Origin: Clostridia bacterium
GTDB lineage: Bacteria > Bacillota > Clostridia > Christensenellales > Aristaeellaceae
Assembly: GCA_017433405.1 (NCBI GenBank)
Contig: JAFRHH010000020.1
Span: 1-64,000, forward strand
Length of the DNA: 64,000 nucleotides
Direction: 5' to 3'
In this document: positions 52,940 through 62,160 of the stretch, in pieces
Numbering within the stretch: the stretch's first letter is position 1
Layout: the number at the start of each line of letters is the position of its first letter
Translations under genes and position numbers: made by a program
Notes under the pieces: model-generated
Told to the model about the DNA's origin: nothing
Seen by the model: only the letters and a program-made list of their open reading frames with translations
The model's database searches: none

Positions 52940-52956
52940 ACGTGCCCTCACGTCTG
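52929..52956 (-). repeat. RBS-bearing dispersed element, antisense partial copy at the ABC gene end
   Basis: On the minus strand this reads GCAGACGTGAGGGCACGTTC followed by ACAGAGGAG, matching the 3' end of the element. The ABC exporter gene ends inside it (TGA 52937-52939). Confidence 0.65.
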
Positions 52957-53013
52957 CAGACAGCCCCCTCAGCGATGCCTTTCAGAACAACTCACCCCGA
53001 AAGGAGCAACCCC

Positions 53014-53985
53014 ATGGCCTGTATACTGGAAACGGAGAACCTGACGAAGGAATACGGATCGAAAACCGCGGTGCGGGATGTGAACATGCATATCGGGGAG
53101 GGCCGGATCTACGGCCTGATCGGCCGGAACGGCGCCGGAAAAACCACGATCATGCGTATGATCAGCGGCCTTGCCACGCCGACGCGGGGAAGCTATTCCC
53201 TGTTCGGAAAAACCGGGCCGGAGAAAGGGAAAATGCTTCGCCAGGTCGGCGTGCTGATCGAAAGCCCCGGCATCTATCCGCGACTGTCCGCCCAGGATAA
53301 CCTGAAGATCAAATGCCTGGCCCTTGGCGTGGACGCGCGCCGGGAGGTCCCGGCTCTGCTGAAAACGGTCGGCCTCGGGGACGTCAGCCCGAAACAGAAG
53401 GCGGGGGCCTTTTCCCTCGGTATGCGCCAGCGGCTGGGAATCGCCCTGGCGCTGGCCGGCCGGCCGAAGCTGCTGGTGCTGGATGAGCCGATTAACGGGC
53501 TGGATCCCCAGGGCATCGTGGAGGTCCGGGAAACGCTGGTCCGTCTGCGAAACGAGCAGGGCGTCTCGATCATGATCTCGAGCCATATCCTCGATGAGCT
53601 GAGCCGGGTGGCCGACGATTACGGGATCATTAACGACGGGGAGCTGCTGGATGAGTTCACCTCCGCGGAGCTTCATCTGCGGAGCGGCAAGTCCGTCATG
53701 ATCCGGGCGGACCGCCCGGAGGAAGTGCTGCGGCTGCTGGAAAAGATGGGGCTTCACGGCGAAGCGGCGGAGGACCGGGCCTGGATCCGGGTTCGGGACG
53801 GGCTGGACCGAACCGGGGACATGACCCGGGCCATCGTCGAGGCGGGCATCCCGCTGCATGAGCTCTATCTCCGATCCGTCTCCCTGGAGGATTATTATCT
53901 TGGCGTGACAGGGGGACACCAAACCCATCCCGCGTCCCCGGAGGACGTTCATCCTGACGTGAAAGGAGGGAAGCCCAATGCGTAA
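53014..53985 (+). CDS. ABC transporter ATP-binding protein (BcrA type)
   Basis: The 323-residue protein is a complete ABC ATPase: Walker A GRNGAGKTT (37-45), signature SLGMRQRLGIA and Walker B LLVLDEPINGLDP. FSLGMRQRL and the ISSHILDELSRVADDYGII segment are typical of bacitracin-type BcrA ATPases. A C-terminal extension follows the core. ATG 53014 follows GAAAGGAG. It overlaps the permease gene by 8 bp, so the two are co-translated. Peptide antibiotic export or resistance is the usual role. Confidence 0.93.
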   Translation: MACILETENLTKEYGSKTAVRDVNMHIGEGRIYGLIGRNGAGKTTIMRMISGLATPTRGSYSLFGKTGPEKGKMLRQVGVLIESPGIYPRLSAQDNLKIKCLALGVDARREVPALLKTVGLGDVSPKQKAGAFSLGMRQRLGIALALAGRPKLLVLDEPINGLDPQGIVEVRETLVRLRNEQGVSIMISSHILDELSRVADDYGIINDGELLDEFTSAELHLRSGKSVMIRADRPEEVLRLLEKMGLHGEAAEDRAWIRVRDGLDRTGDMTRAIVEAGIPLHELYLRSVSLEDYYLGVTGGHQTHPASPEDVHPDVKGGKPNA

Positions 53986-54748
53986 CCTGATCCGAATGGA
54001 TTTATATCGAATGGGAAAGACCGCCGGCTGCCGGGTATGCCTGCTGATCACCCTGATCCTCTCCCTGATTTATACCCCGATGAGCTGGCTTCTGTATCAG
54101 CTGGCGAAGATGTTCGCCCCCTCCGATGTCCAGCCCTTTATGACGGAGCTGCCGCTGTCCGGAATCCTGAACAGTCCCTTTCCGGTCCTGGGCCTGATGC
54201 TCTCTCTCCTGTCCGCCTGTTATTTCTTCTATGGCGATCTGGAATCCGGCTATATTAAAAATATCGCCGGCCAAATGCCGAAGAAGGGCTATACGGTGCT
54301 GTCGAAATTCCTCTGCGTGATTCCGCATCACCTGGCCTTCATGGCGGCGGGCATCCTGGGCAATGTGATCGGTACGGTCTTCTTCTGCCGGATTTCGCCG
54401 GACGCCCAGGTCGGTGCAGCCCTCCTGAATCTTCCGATCCGGCTGCTGCTCCTCCTGGCGATGAGCGCCCTGCTGCTGCTGGTGACCGTTCCCCTGCGGA
54501 GCAAGTCCTTTGGGCTGGTGCTGGCCGTCCTGATGGGAACCGGGCTGATGTTCCTCCTGTATATGGGCGTCGATTCCGGCCTGGATCGCCTCGGCGTTCA
54601 TGGCTTCAATCTGGAATCCTATATGCCGGATCAGCTGATCGGCGCCGAAAAGCCGAATATCGCCCGCTGCCTGGCCGTCGGCGCCGGCTGGATCGCCGTG
54701 CTGCTGCCCCTGTCCATGTATCTTTTCGACCGCCGGGATATCAAATAA
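53978..54748 (+). CDS. ABC transporter permease (BcrB/ABC-2 type)
   Basis: The 256-residue protein has about six membrane helices, the first near residues 18-42. Between the second and third is FYGDLESGYIKNIAGQMPKK, with the E-x-G-x-x-K pattern found in BcrB-like ABC-2 permeases. It overlaps the ATPase gene by 8 bp and forms a two-gene exporter with it. ATG 53978 follows GAAAGGAGG. Confidence 0.85.
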   Translation: MRNLIRMDLYRMGKTAGCRVCLLITLILSLIYTPMSWLLYQLAKMFAPSDVQPFMTELPLSGILNSPFPVLGLMLSLLSACYFFYGDLESGYIKNIAGQMPKKGYTVLSKFLCVIPHHLAFMAAGILGNVIGTVFFCRISPDAQVGAALLNLPIRLLLLLAMSALLLLVTVPLRSKSFGLVLAVLMGTGLMFLLYMGVDSGLDRLGVHGFNLESYMPDQLIGAEKPNIARCLAVGAGWIAVLLPLSMYLFDRRDIK

Positions 54749-54841
54749 TCGCTCCGAATCGAGGGCTGCCGCCGCTGCCATCCGTGAACGCTGGTCCGTA
54801 TCAATCAGGGAAACTGCCCGAAAGGGCTTTTTATTCCGCAC

Positions 54842-54872
54842 AGACAGGGGGTACGGTTCTTTCCACTGTCCC
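54842..54872 (+). repeat. REP-like palindrome, variant
   Basis: GACAGGGGGTACGGTTCTTT followed by CCACTGTCCC matches the palindrome at 50643 with changes. GACAG and CTGTC arms can pair. Confidence 0.5.
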
Positions 54873-54930
54873 ATCTGCCGGTGAAAGAAATTGAGGACGC
54901 TGCTTAAGCGTCCGGAAAGGGAGAACAAGA

Positions 54931-56343
54931 ATGGAAAAGATCTGGTCCATGTTCCTTGCGCTGACGTTCCTGCTTTCCATGCTGGCGGTTCCGTCAGCCC
55001 TGGCGGAGGAAGCCCCCGCCCCGGCCTCCGAGGAATCCGCTGCTGCCGAAGCCCCTGCCCTGTGGGAAAGCGACGAAATGGGTTTAAGCTTTCCCTTCGG
55101 CGAGGTCGAGAAAAAAACGGATTTCCTTGTCAACCTGAGTTTCTACAGCATTACGAACAGGGAGCCCTATGCGGCGATTGCCCTGCTGAATTATTATATC
55201 CTCGATGAGGAGCTTCTGACGCTGATCCGCGGCCAGATGGCGGAAGCCACTGCTGATGAGAAAGCGTCGCTGGCCTCCCTGGTGAACAAAATGGGAGCCA
55301 CGATCGGTTACGTGGTTACGATCGCGGCGCCGACCCCGGACAGCGCGTTCACCGCGGCTGTTCCGCAGGAGGATGTGACGGAGTTTGCGGTCAACGGGGA
55401 TTATCATTATTTCTTCGTTAAGGAATCCCCCGAGGCGTTCCTGGCCTCGATGGATCTGCCGACAGATGCGGAGCTGGACGCGTCGGTAGTTGCGGAGATG
55501 GCATCATTTAAGGAGCAGGTGCGCCAGGAAATAGCATCTGTCCAGCAGGCGGCCGTGGAAGCCCTGAAGACCGCGAAAACCTATACGCCGGTGGATCCGC
55601 TGGCGCCCCTGGTGGGCCAGGTGCTCCGCTTTGAAAGCGTTGACCTGGACGGCAATCCGGTCAAAAGTGAAGACCTCTTAAAAAACAATAAGGTAACCAT
55701 GGTAAATCTCTGGGGAACCTGGTGCCCGAACTGCGTCAACGAGATGGCCGAGCTGGCCGAGATCCATAAGCGGCTGCAGGAGAAGGGCTGCGGCATCTGC
55801 GGGATCGAATGGGAACGGGTCCCGATCACCGAGGTGAAGGAAGCTGCTGTGAAGCTCCTGACGGACTCCGGCGTGACCTATCCGAACGTGATTTTCCCCG
55901 AGAACAATGACATTCTGGGCGGAATCCATTCCTTCCCGACGACCCTCTTCGTGGACAGCGAAGGGAAGATCCTCTGCCTGCCGATCGAAGGCGCCGCGGT
56001 GTCCAAATATGAGCCGACCGTCGAAAAGCTCCTGGTCGGGGAAACGGTTCAGCCGGCAACGAAAAGCGGCGTGACCAAAAACGCGGAGGGCAAATACCGC
56101 GTCTTCGTCTTCGATGAAGCCAAAGCCCCCGTGGAGGGCGCGATGATTCAGTTCTGTGACGATACGACCTGCTCTGTCCAGCTGACGGACAAGGAAGGCG
56201 TCGCCGCCTTCGAAACCGCGGACCAGAAGGTTTACGATATTCACGTGCTGAAGGCGCCGGAAGGCTATGCGGCCGATACGAACGTCTATAAAACCCAGGA
56301 CGTTTTTTCCGATGTCTCCATCTATCTGAAAAAGGCCCAGTAA
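54931..56343 (+). CDS. Exported TlpA-like thioredoxin with Ig-like tail
   Basis: The 470-residue product has a signal peptide (about 1-24). An N-terminal region (about 45-210) of unknown fold is followed by a thioredoxin domain of the TlpA/ResA type with active site WCPNC (264-268) in LWGTWCPNCVNEMAELAEIH and a cis-Pro in HSFPTTLFVD. The end (about 380-470) is a carboxypeptidase-regulatory or SpaA-like beta domain with FDEAKAPVEGAMIQFCDD. It probably handles disulfides outside the membrane. ATG 54931 follows GAAAGGGAG. The M16 gene is next. Confidence 0.85.
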   Translation: MEKIWSMFLALTFLLSMLAVPSALAEEAPAPASEESAAAEAPALWESDEMGLSFPFGEVEKKTDFLVNLSFYSITNREPYAAIALLNYYILDEELLTLIRGQMAEATADEKASLASLVNKMGATIGYVVTIAAPTPDSAFTAAVPQEDVTEFAVNGDYHYFFVKESPEAFLASMDLPTDAELDASVVAEMASFKEQVRQEIASVQQAAVEALKTAKTYTPVDPLAPLVGQVLRFESVDLDGNPVKSEDLLKNNKVTMVNLWGTWCPNCVNEMAELAEIHKRLQEKGCGICGIEWERVPITEVKEAAVKLLTDSGVTYPNVIFPENNDILGGIHSFPTTLFVDSEGKILCLPIEGAAVSKYEPTVEKLLVGETVQPATKSGVTKNAEGKYRVFVFDEAKAPVEGAMIQFCDDTTCSVQLTDKEGVAAFETADQKVYDIHVLKAPEGYAADTNVYKTQDVFSDVSIYLKKAQ

Positions 56344-56360
56344 CATCCCTGACATCCCAG

Positions 56361-56387
56361 CCCGGCGGCCCTCCCGGACTCGCCGGG
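56361..56387 (+). other. Strong hairpin between the TlpA-like and M16 genes
   Basis: CCCGGCG and CGCCGGG are perfect 7-bp arms. No T-run follows, so it is not a clear terminator. Confidence 0.5.
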
Positions 56388-56391
56388 CCGG

Positions 56392-56429
56392 GCAGCTTAC
56401 AAAGACTTAAACTGACGTTCACGGAGGAG
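56392..56429 (+). repeat. RBS-bearing dispersed element, partial copy before the M16 gene
   Basis: GCAGCTTACAAAGACTTAAA and CTGACGTTCACGGAGGAG agree with the element 3' end (ATGAACTGACGTTCACAGAG, GAG). It supplies the ribosome site of the M16 gene, 8 nt before GTG 56438. Confidence 0.6.
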
Positions 56430-56437
56430 CGACCACG

Positions 56438-59400
56438 GTGAAGCGACAAAAAATCTTATCCCTGATCCTGGCCATTGTCCTGATCGCCGTGCTTTCCGCC
56501 GGTGCGCTGGCCGAAAATACGGCAGCCGCCGCGACTGAAACTGCCGCCGCTTCCAACCCCGCCGCCCTTAAACCGGGCGACGTCGTGGAAGGCTTCGAGC
56601 TGAAGGAAACCCGCTCCTTCGCGCTGATCGGCGCCCGGCTCTATGCCTTCGAGCATCAGAAAACCGGCGCGAAGCTCCTCTATATCGCGAACGCGGACCC
56701 GAACCGGGCCTTTCAGCTGACTTTTCCGACCCGGGCCTCGAGCGATATGGGCATCGCCCACGTCTTCGAGCACGCGACGCTCTGCGGCTCGGAAAAATAC
56801 CCGTCCGGGGATCTCTGGATGAACGCCGCCTACCAGACCTATCATACCTATATGAACGCCTATACGACCGACGCGACGACCTGCTATCCCGTCGCCTCTC
56901 TCTCCGAGGCCCAGCTCCTGAAGCTGGCGGATCTGTATACGGATCTCTGCCTTCATCCCCTGATCATGACGGATGAAAGCATCTTCCGCCAGGAGGCCTG
57001 GCGTTATGAACTGACGGATCCCTCCGCCCCCCTGACCCTGAACGGTACGGTCTATTCGGAAATGAAGGGCGCCCTGAACCTGAACGAGGCCGGCCTTTAC
57101 GCGGCGAATAAAATCACCTTCCCGGGCGCCTCGATTTCCTATAATTACGGCGGGGATCCGGAGGCGATTCCCCGCCTTTCCTGGGAAGAGGTCAAGGCCT
57201 ACCACGACCGCTATTATCATCCCTCGAACTGTGTGGCTTTTCTCTACGGCGCCCTGGAGGATTACGCGGCTTTCCTGAGGCTCCTGAACGCGGCCTTTTC
57301 TCCATTTGACCGGCGGGAGATGCCTTTCCTCCTCGATGAACCGGCCTATACCCCGATCACGGCCCCCGCGGAAACAACCTTCCGCTGGCCGACGGAGGCG
57401 GGAGGGGACGCCGCGGATCAGTCCGCCGTCTATTATTATATTCTCTGCCCGGGCATGAAGGGGGACGCGGCGCAGGAAAGCCTGATAGATCATGCCTGCT
57501 CCCTGATGTCGGATCCCGCTTCCGCCCTGATGCAGGCGCTGCGCTCCGCCTTTCCCGCCGCTTCCTTCTCGGTCGGCCGGGAAATGGCCGGGCCGGACGA
57601 CGCCGTGGGCTTTATGGCCTTTGGGGTGGGGGAGGAGGACGCGGATCGCTTCCGCCGGGTGGTGGATGCCGCCGTGGCGGAAACCGTCCGGGATGGCTTC
57701 CCCCCGGAGCTGACGGACAGCGTCGCCGTCTCCCTGAATTTCGAAGCCCGGCTGACCGGAGAGAATGCCAATCCGGTTGAAACCGTCCTGGAATCCTTTT
57801 CCTATCTCTACGCCGTTACCGGCGATCTCTTCTCCTATGTGGATTATTATGAAGCCCTCTCCCGAATTGGGTCGGAAAGCCGGGAAGGCCTGCTGACCGA
57901 TGCCGTGTCCCGGTGGCTGACCGCTCCCGCCCTCTATACGCTTTCGACGGCCGTCCCCGTACCGGGGCTGAAGGAGGAGCGGGAGGCGGAGCGGGCGGCC
58001 GCTCTGGCGGAAATCAAGGCGGCCATGACGGAGGAGGAAATCGAAGCCCTCGTAGCGCGAACGACCGTGGTCCCGCCGGATGACGATACGTCCGCGATGA
58101 TCGCGGACCTGACCGCAGTGACGGTCGCGACCCTGCCGGAGGAGCTCCGGGAATATGAAATCCGGGACACGGTCGCGGAGGACGGTACCCGGCGCCTGGA
58201 AGCCGTCGCGGGCCTCGAAGGTGTTCTGGCGATATCCCTGAATCTGGATGCCGCCGCCCTGCCCCAGGAGGATCTGCACTTTCTGCGCCTCTTTACCCGG
58301 CTTCTCGGATCCATGCCGACCTCCGCCCATTCCTGGCAGGAGCTGACCTCCCTGCTGAGACGTGATCTGTTCGGCGGCTCCTTCGGCGTCCTTACCGCCG
58401 GCTGGAAAAACGATTTTCATCCTTACCTCTCGGTGAACTGGTATGCCCTGGATGAAAACATGGCCGCCGGCTATGCTCTGGCGGAAGAAATCCTGTTTGA
58501 AACCCGGTTTACGGATACCGCCCTGCTCCTGGAGCGGGTCCAGGCGGAGCGAAATTCCCTCCGGGCCGAGATCACCCAGTCCCCCTACCGGGTCCTCCTC
58601 TTCCGCCAGCTGGGTCTCTTCTCCCCCCTGAATCGTTATTACAGCTATCTGAACCATCTTGATTATTATGAGTTTCTCTCCGAAACCGAGTCCCTCCTGC
58701 GGGAAAACCCCTCGCTGGTTCAGTCCCGGCTGGAGGCGGTTCAGCGATTCTTCCAAAACCGTGCCGGCGCCGTTTCGACCGCGGCCGGCGGCGAAGCCTC
58801 CCTGGCCCTGGCCCGTCCGCTGACGGATGCCTTCTTCGCGAAGCTGGAAAGCGTTCCCCGCCCGCCGGTGGCTTACGCCCTGCCGACTCCCGCAAAAAGG
58901 GAAGGACTGATCGTCGACGCCGCTGTCGGCTATGCCACCGTCGCTGTAAACTGGCTGGAAGTAGACCCGGAGGCGGACGGGGCGGCCTTCGGCCCCCTGG
59001 CGGATCTGCTGACCGACCGCCTCCTGATTCCGCTCCTGCGGGATGCCCAGGGGGTCTATACCCCCGTCTGCGAATCGAAGGAGGATCTGCTGTATCTGAT
59101 GACCTACCGGGATCCGAAGGTGGCGGAAACCTTCTCCCTCTTCGATTCCCTGCCGGATCGGATCGCCGCCCTGGCAGTGGATCAGTCCGCCCTGGATGGA
59201 TATATCCTGAATACTTATTCCGCCCTGGTCAAACCCGCCGGCGAGCTCTCCGGCGCCGTCGCCGCCCTGAATAATCGCCTATCCGGCCTTCCGGACGATC
59301 TCCCCCTGCGCCATATGCGAACGCTGAAGGCGCTGACGCCCGCCGCCCTGAAGACCTTCGCCGAGGAGCTGAAAAAGGCCCTCTCCCTCGGCGTTCGCGG

Positions 59401-59857
59401 CGCCGCCGGCCCCGCCTCCGAGATCCGGGCGAATGCCTCTCTCTTTGATGAAATCCTGAATCCCTTTGATGTGCGTGACCTGAGCGCCGCCTCCTTCGCC
59501 GATGTCCCGGAAGGCCATGAATGGTTCGAGGCGGTACGCTCCGCTGTCTCCCAGGGCCTGATGACCCCGGATGGAGAAAACGTCTTCGGCGTGGACCGTC
59601 CGTCGACGGTGGGAGAGCTGCTCTCCGGGCTTTATCGAACGGTCAGCGGAGTACCGGGGGATCCGGAAACCATCCGGGAGACCTTCGCCGGCCTCGGCCT
59701 GGTTTCCGCGGACCAGGATCTTTCCGCCCCCCTCTCCGAGGGCCTCTTCTGCCGGATCCTCTCGGAGGGCTTTGAGGCCGACCTCTCGACCGATACCCCG
59801 GATCGGGTGATTCCCCGCGGCGAGCTCGCGGATCTCCTCGTTTCCCTCTTCGAATAA
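56438..59857 (+). CDS. Exported M16C (PreP-like) peptidase with SLH-like C-terminus
   Basis: The 1139-residue product starts at GTG 56438 and has a signal peptide (about 1-25). It is a full M16C metallopeptidase. The inverted zinc motif HVFEH lies at 108-112, and a second Glu lies at 208 in YSEMKGALN, 97 residues after Glu111, as in PreP. M16C enzymes degrade peptides of up to about 65 residues in a closed chamber. The last 130 residues carry an SLH-like unit with FADVPEGHEWFEAVRSAVSQ and GLMTPDGENVFG, which suggests anchoring to the wall. SLH in M16C is unusual. Mature enzymes of the family are about 1000 residues. Confidence 0.85.
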   Translation: MKRQKILSLILAIVLIAVLSAGALAENTAAAATETAAASNPAALKPGDVVEGFELKETRSFALIGARLYAFEHQKTGAKLLYIANADPNRAFQLTFPTRASSDMGIAHVFEHATLCGSEKYPSGDLWMNAAYQTYHTYMNAYTTDATTCYPVASLSEAQLLKLADLYTDLCLHPLIMTDESIFRQEAWRYELTDPSAPLTLNGTVYSEMKGALNLNEAGLYAANKITFPGASISYNYGGDPEAIPRLSWEEVKAYHDRYYHPSNCVAFLYGALEDYAAFLRLLNAAFSPFDRREMPFLLDEPAYTPITAPAETTFRWPTEAGGDAADQSAVYYYILCPGMKGDAAQESLIDHACSLMSDPASALMQALRSAFPAASFSVGREMAGPDDAVGFMAFGVGEEDADRFRRVVDAAVAETVRDGFPPELTDSVAVSLNFEARLTGENANPVETVLESFSYLYAVTGDLFSYVDYYEALSRIGSESREGLLTDAVSRWLTAPALYTLSTAVPVPGLKEEREAERAAALAEIKAAMTEEEIEALVARTTVVPPDDDTSAMIADLTAVTVATLPEELREYEIRDTVAEDGTRRLEAVAGLEGVLAISLNLDAAALPQEDLHFLRLFTRLLGSMPTSAHSWQELTSLLRRDLFGGSFGVLTAGWKNDFHPYLSVNWYALDENMAAGYALAEEILFETRFTDTALLLERVQAERNSLRAEITQSPYRVLLFRQLGLFSPLNRYYSYLNHLDYYEFLSETESLLRENPSLVQSRLEAVQRFFQNRAGAVSTAAGGEASLALARPLTDAFFAKLESVPRPPVAYALPTPAKREGLIVDAAVGYATVAVNWLEVDPEADGAAFGPLADLLTDRLLIPLLRDAQGVYTPVCESKEDLLYLMTYRDPKVAETFSLFDSLPDRIAALAVDQSALDGYILNTYSALVKPAGELSGAVAALNNRLSGLPDDLPLRHMRTLKALTPAALKTFAEELKKALSLGVRGAAGPASEIRANASLFDEILNPFDVRDLSAASFADVPEGHEWFEAVRSAVSQGLMTPDGENVFGVDRPSTVGELLSGLYRTVSGVPGDPETIRETFAGLGLVSADQDLSAPLSEGLFCRILSEGFEADLSTDTPDRVIPRGELADLLVSLFE

Positions 59858-59891
59858 TCCCGGAAACGCCGCCGCCCCGCTGAACTTCTGA

Positions 59892-60254
59892 CGGGGCCGA
59901 TCCTGTCAGGATCTGCTGTGCGCCGCGTCCACGGATGTTCCGGAAGAAGGCTTCGAGCCGTCCGAAAGGAACAGAGGTGAATCAGATTTCAACAATAGCG
60001 AATCTGATCAAACACCAGCAAACGTTAACAAAACCGATCAAACGGAAACAAATGCCAGCTACAATAACAATAACAAAAACAATAACAAAAACAATAACAA
60101 TAACAAAAACGAAAAAGAAAAAGAGAACGAAAAAGAAAGCGAAAGAAAAAGCGGGAGAGCGAGCTCGCGGATTTCCCCGGCTCAAAAAATGTCAAATAAT
60201 TGCCAATTGACAATAAAACATAGTTTACAGAAAATTAAACGCGTGCTACAATAG
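59892..60254 (+). pseudogene. AT-rich Asn/Lys-rich tail of an unknown acquired gene
   Basis: A frame open from after TGA to a TAG at 60252-60254 has no start codon. It reads FNNSESDQTPANVNKTD, a run of Asn and Lys, then a Lys/Glu-rich stretch with ENEKESERKSGRASSRISPA. This is like the disordered tail of a plasmid or phage replication protein. Composition is far lower in GC than around it, and a purine-only stretch of about 55 nt is included. I infer a decayed, transferred gene. Confidence 0.45.
60224..60252 (+). promoter_or_regulatory. Predicted promoter of the Y-family polymerase gene
   Basis: TTTACA (60224-60229) and TACAAT (60247-60252) are separated by 17 nt; a TTGACA lies a little further upstream. 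Confidence 0.6.
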
Positions 60255-60284
60255 ACCCGGAGAATTCGAACAGGGGGCGAAATC

Positions 60285-61682
60285 ATGGATCGGGTCTATG
60301 CGGCGATCGATATGAAATCCTTTTATGCCTCCGTGGAATGCGTGGCCCGAAAGCTGGATCCCCTGAAGGCCCGCCTCCTGGTGGCGGATGAATCCCGATC
60401 GGATCAGACGATCTGCCTGGCCGTTTCCCCGGCGCTGAAGGCGATCGGCGTGCCGTCCCGGCCCCGGCTCTTCGAGGCGAAGGCCGCGATCCGCCGCTAC
60501 GAGGCGGCGACCCGCTCGAAGGTCAACTACCTGGTCGCCGTCCCGCGGATGGCGGAATATGAGCGGGTCTCCGCCCAGATTTACGGGGTCTTCCTCCGGT
60601 TTGCCGCCCCGGAGGATATCCATGTCTATAGCATTGATGAATCCTTTGTGGACTGTACGCCCTACCTCCGGTTTTACCGGAAGGAGGCGGAGCGCCAGGG
60701 GCTGCATCCGGCCCGGGTGATGGCGATGACGATGATCCGCGCCGTCCTGAAGGAAACGGGAATTACCGCGACCTGCGGCCTCGGAACGAATCTGTTTCTG
60801 GCGAAGGTGGCGATGGATATCGTGGCGAAGCGCAGGCCGGCGGACGCGGACGGCGTCAGAATCGCGGAGCTGAACGAGGACAGCTATAAGTTCCTCCTCT
60901 GGGATCATCGGCCTCTGACGGATTTCTGGGGAATCGGCCCCGGAAAGGCCCGAACCCTGGCCAGGGCGATGCTCTTTACGATGGGGGACGTGGCCGCCCG
61001 AACCCAGGTCGATGAGGAATGGTTTTACCGAACCTTCGGGATCGACGGGGAAATTCTGATCGATCATGCCTGGGGAATGGAGCCGGTGACGATGCGGGAC
61101 ATCAAGGCCAGCCGTCCCGCGCGAAAAAGCCTTTCCTCCGGCCAGGTGCTGCCCCGGGCCTACCGGTTTGAGGAGGCCCGGCTGGTGCTGGCCGAAATGG
61201 TCGAGGGCCTGTGCGACGATCTGTTCCTGAAGGGGCTCCTGGCGCGAACCTTCTCCTGGTGGGTCTCCTATGACTTTCGGTCGCTGGAGGAGGTTCCCGG
61301 CTATGCGGGCCCGGTCGTCCCGGATTTTTACGGCCGGCTGCATCCGGCCCACAGCCACGGGATCGCCCGAACCCGCGTCGAAACCAACTCCGTCATGACC
61401 GTGCGGGAGGCGATCCTCGCCTCTTTCGACGCGAGAACGGATCATCGGCTCCTGTTCCGGCGGCTGGGGGTCTGCGCCGAGGGGGTCGACGAAAATCCGT
61501 CGGGGCAGCAGCTGGATCTCTTTACGGACGAGCGGAGGCTGGATCGGGAAAGAAGGCTCCGCTGCGCGATGTCTGAGGTCCGGCATAAATACGGCGCCGG
61601 CGCCCTCTTTAAGGGGATGAACCTCCTGGAGGGGGCAACCGCCCTGGAGCGAAATCAGCAGATCGGGGGCCACAGGGCCTGA
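60285..61682 (+). CDS. Y-family translesion DNA polymerase (UvrX/YqjW-like)
   Basis: The 465-residue protein has Y-polymerase catalytic motifs: Asp9 in AIDMKSFYASVE and Asp118-Glu119 in SIDESF, a helix-hairpin-helix-like DFWGIGPGKARTL, and a little-finger domain. The C-terminal QLDLF (409-413) is a beta-clamp binding motif. It is closer to UvrX/YqjW of Bacillus than to DinB. Such enzymes copy past damaged bases and are often SOS-induced; no clear LexA site was seen. A YolD-like gene follows, as is usual for this group. Confidence 0.93.
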   Translation: MDRVYAAIDMKSFYASVECVARKLDPLKARLLVADESRSDQTICLAVSPALKAIGVPSRPRLFEAKAAIRRYEAATRSKVNYLVAVPRMAEYERVSAQIYGVFLRFAAPEDIHVYSIDESFVDCTPYLRFYRKEAERQGLHPARVMAMTMIRAVLKETGITATCGLGTNLFLAKVAMDIVAKRRPADADGVRIAELNEDSYKFLLWDHRPLTDFWGIGPGKARTLARAMLFTMGDVAARTQVDEEWFYRTFGIDGEILIDHAWGMEPVTMRDIKASRPARKSLSSGQVLPRAYRFEEARLVLAEMVEGLCDDLFLKGLLARTFSWWVSYDFRSLEEVPGYAGPVVPDFYGRLHPAHSHGIARTRVETNSVMTVREAILASFDARTDHRLLFRRLGVCAEGVDENPSGQQLDLFTDERRLDRERRLRCAMSEVRHKYGAGALFKGMNLLEGATALERNQQIGGHRA

Positions 61683-61710
61683 AATGTCAAAAAAGAGAGG
61701 AGCGATCACA

Positions 61711-61941
61711 ATGACCGTTGGAAGAATGATGGTGGCCGTCGGAGAAATGACCATGCCCGTGGATTTTAAATATCGGAATGTCTTCCTGAAGGGGAAGCCC
61801 GGCCACGGAAAAACGGACGCCTTCTCCCTGCGGCATCCGGCGATGACCCCCGGCCATCGGGCGAAAATCTTTGCCCCCTTCGATGCCCTGCGGGGCTTCG
61901 GCGACGCCCTGGCCGGCCAGGAAACGCCGCAGCAGCAGTGA
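61711..61941 (+). CDS. YolD-like small protein
   Basis: The 76-residue product contains HPAMTPGHRAKIFAPFDALR, matching the YolD-like pattern H-x-x-M-x-x-x-x-RA-x-x-F-x-PF-x-AL. YolD-type proteins are encoded beside Y-family polymerases and may control them. ATG 61711 was chosen because GAGGAG lies 8 nt upstream; an earlier ATG at 61684 has none. It lies 28 bp after the polymerase stop and is surely co-transcribed with it. Confidence 0.7.
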   Translation: MTVGRMMVAVGEMTMPVDFKYRNVFLKGKPGHGKTDAFSLRHPAMTPGHRAKIFAPFDALRGFGDALAGQETPQQQ

Positions 61942-61990
61942 AGGAGCAGTACCGTCAGCGTTGAAAAAACGTGATTCGTTGGGTGTAATA

Positions 61991-62019
61991 TGGACAGGCC
62001 ACGGGCCGAGTGATATAAT
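61991..62019 (+). promoter_or_regulatory. Predicted promoter of the CXXC membrane protein gene
   Basis: TGGACA (61991-61996) and a perfect TATAAT (62014-62019) preceded by TGA are separated by 17 nt. It lies upstream of element copy 7, so that copy is in the 5' UTR. Confidence 0.75.
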
Positions 62020-62056
62020 GCGGATTATCAGTCGGGATACAAACACAGGCAGGGAA

Positions 62057-62152
62057 GACGTTTTTTGTCCGAGAACCGCGTCAGCGGGAGCGGTGCCAAA
62101 ATCGTTATCCGTCGTAGTATGAAAGGCAATGGACTGAGGTTCCACAGAGGAG
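62057..62152 (+). repeat. RBS-bearing dispersed element, copy 7
   Basis: It reads GACGTTTTTTGTCCGAGAAC, CAAAATCGTTATCCGTCGTA, GGCAATGGACTGAGGTTCCA and GAGGAG. It supplies the ribosome site of the gene at 62161. Confidence 0.8.
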
Positions 62153-62160
62153 ACACAGGA

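Noticed and set aside
60030..60160. CRISPR-like or tandem repeat array
   Set aside because: The tract is simple AAC/AAT sequence without spacer units of constant length.
59982..60185. Minus-strand ORF of 67 codons that looks like a hydrophobic peptide
   Set aside because: It is the complement of the A-rich low-complexity tract; Phe, Val and Ile come only from that composition.
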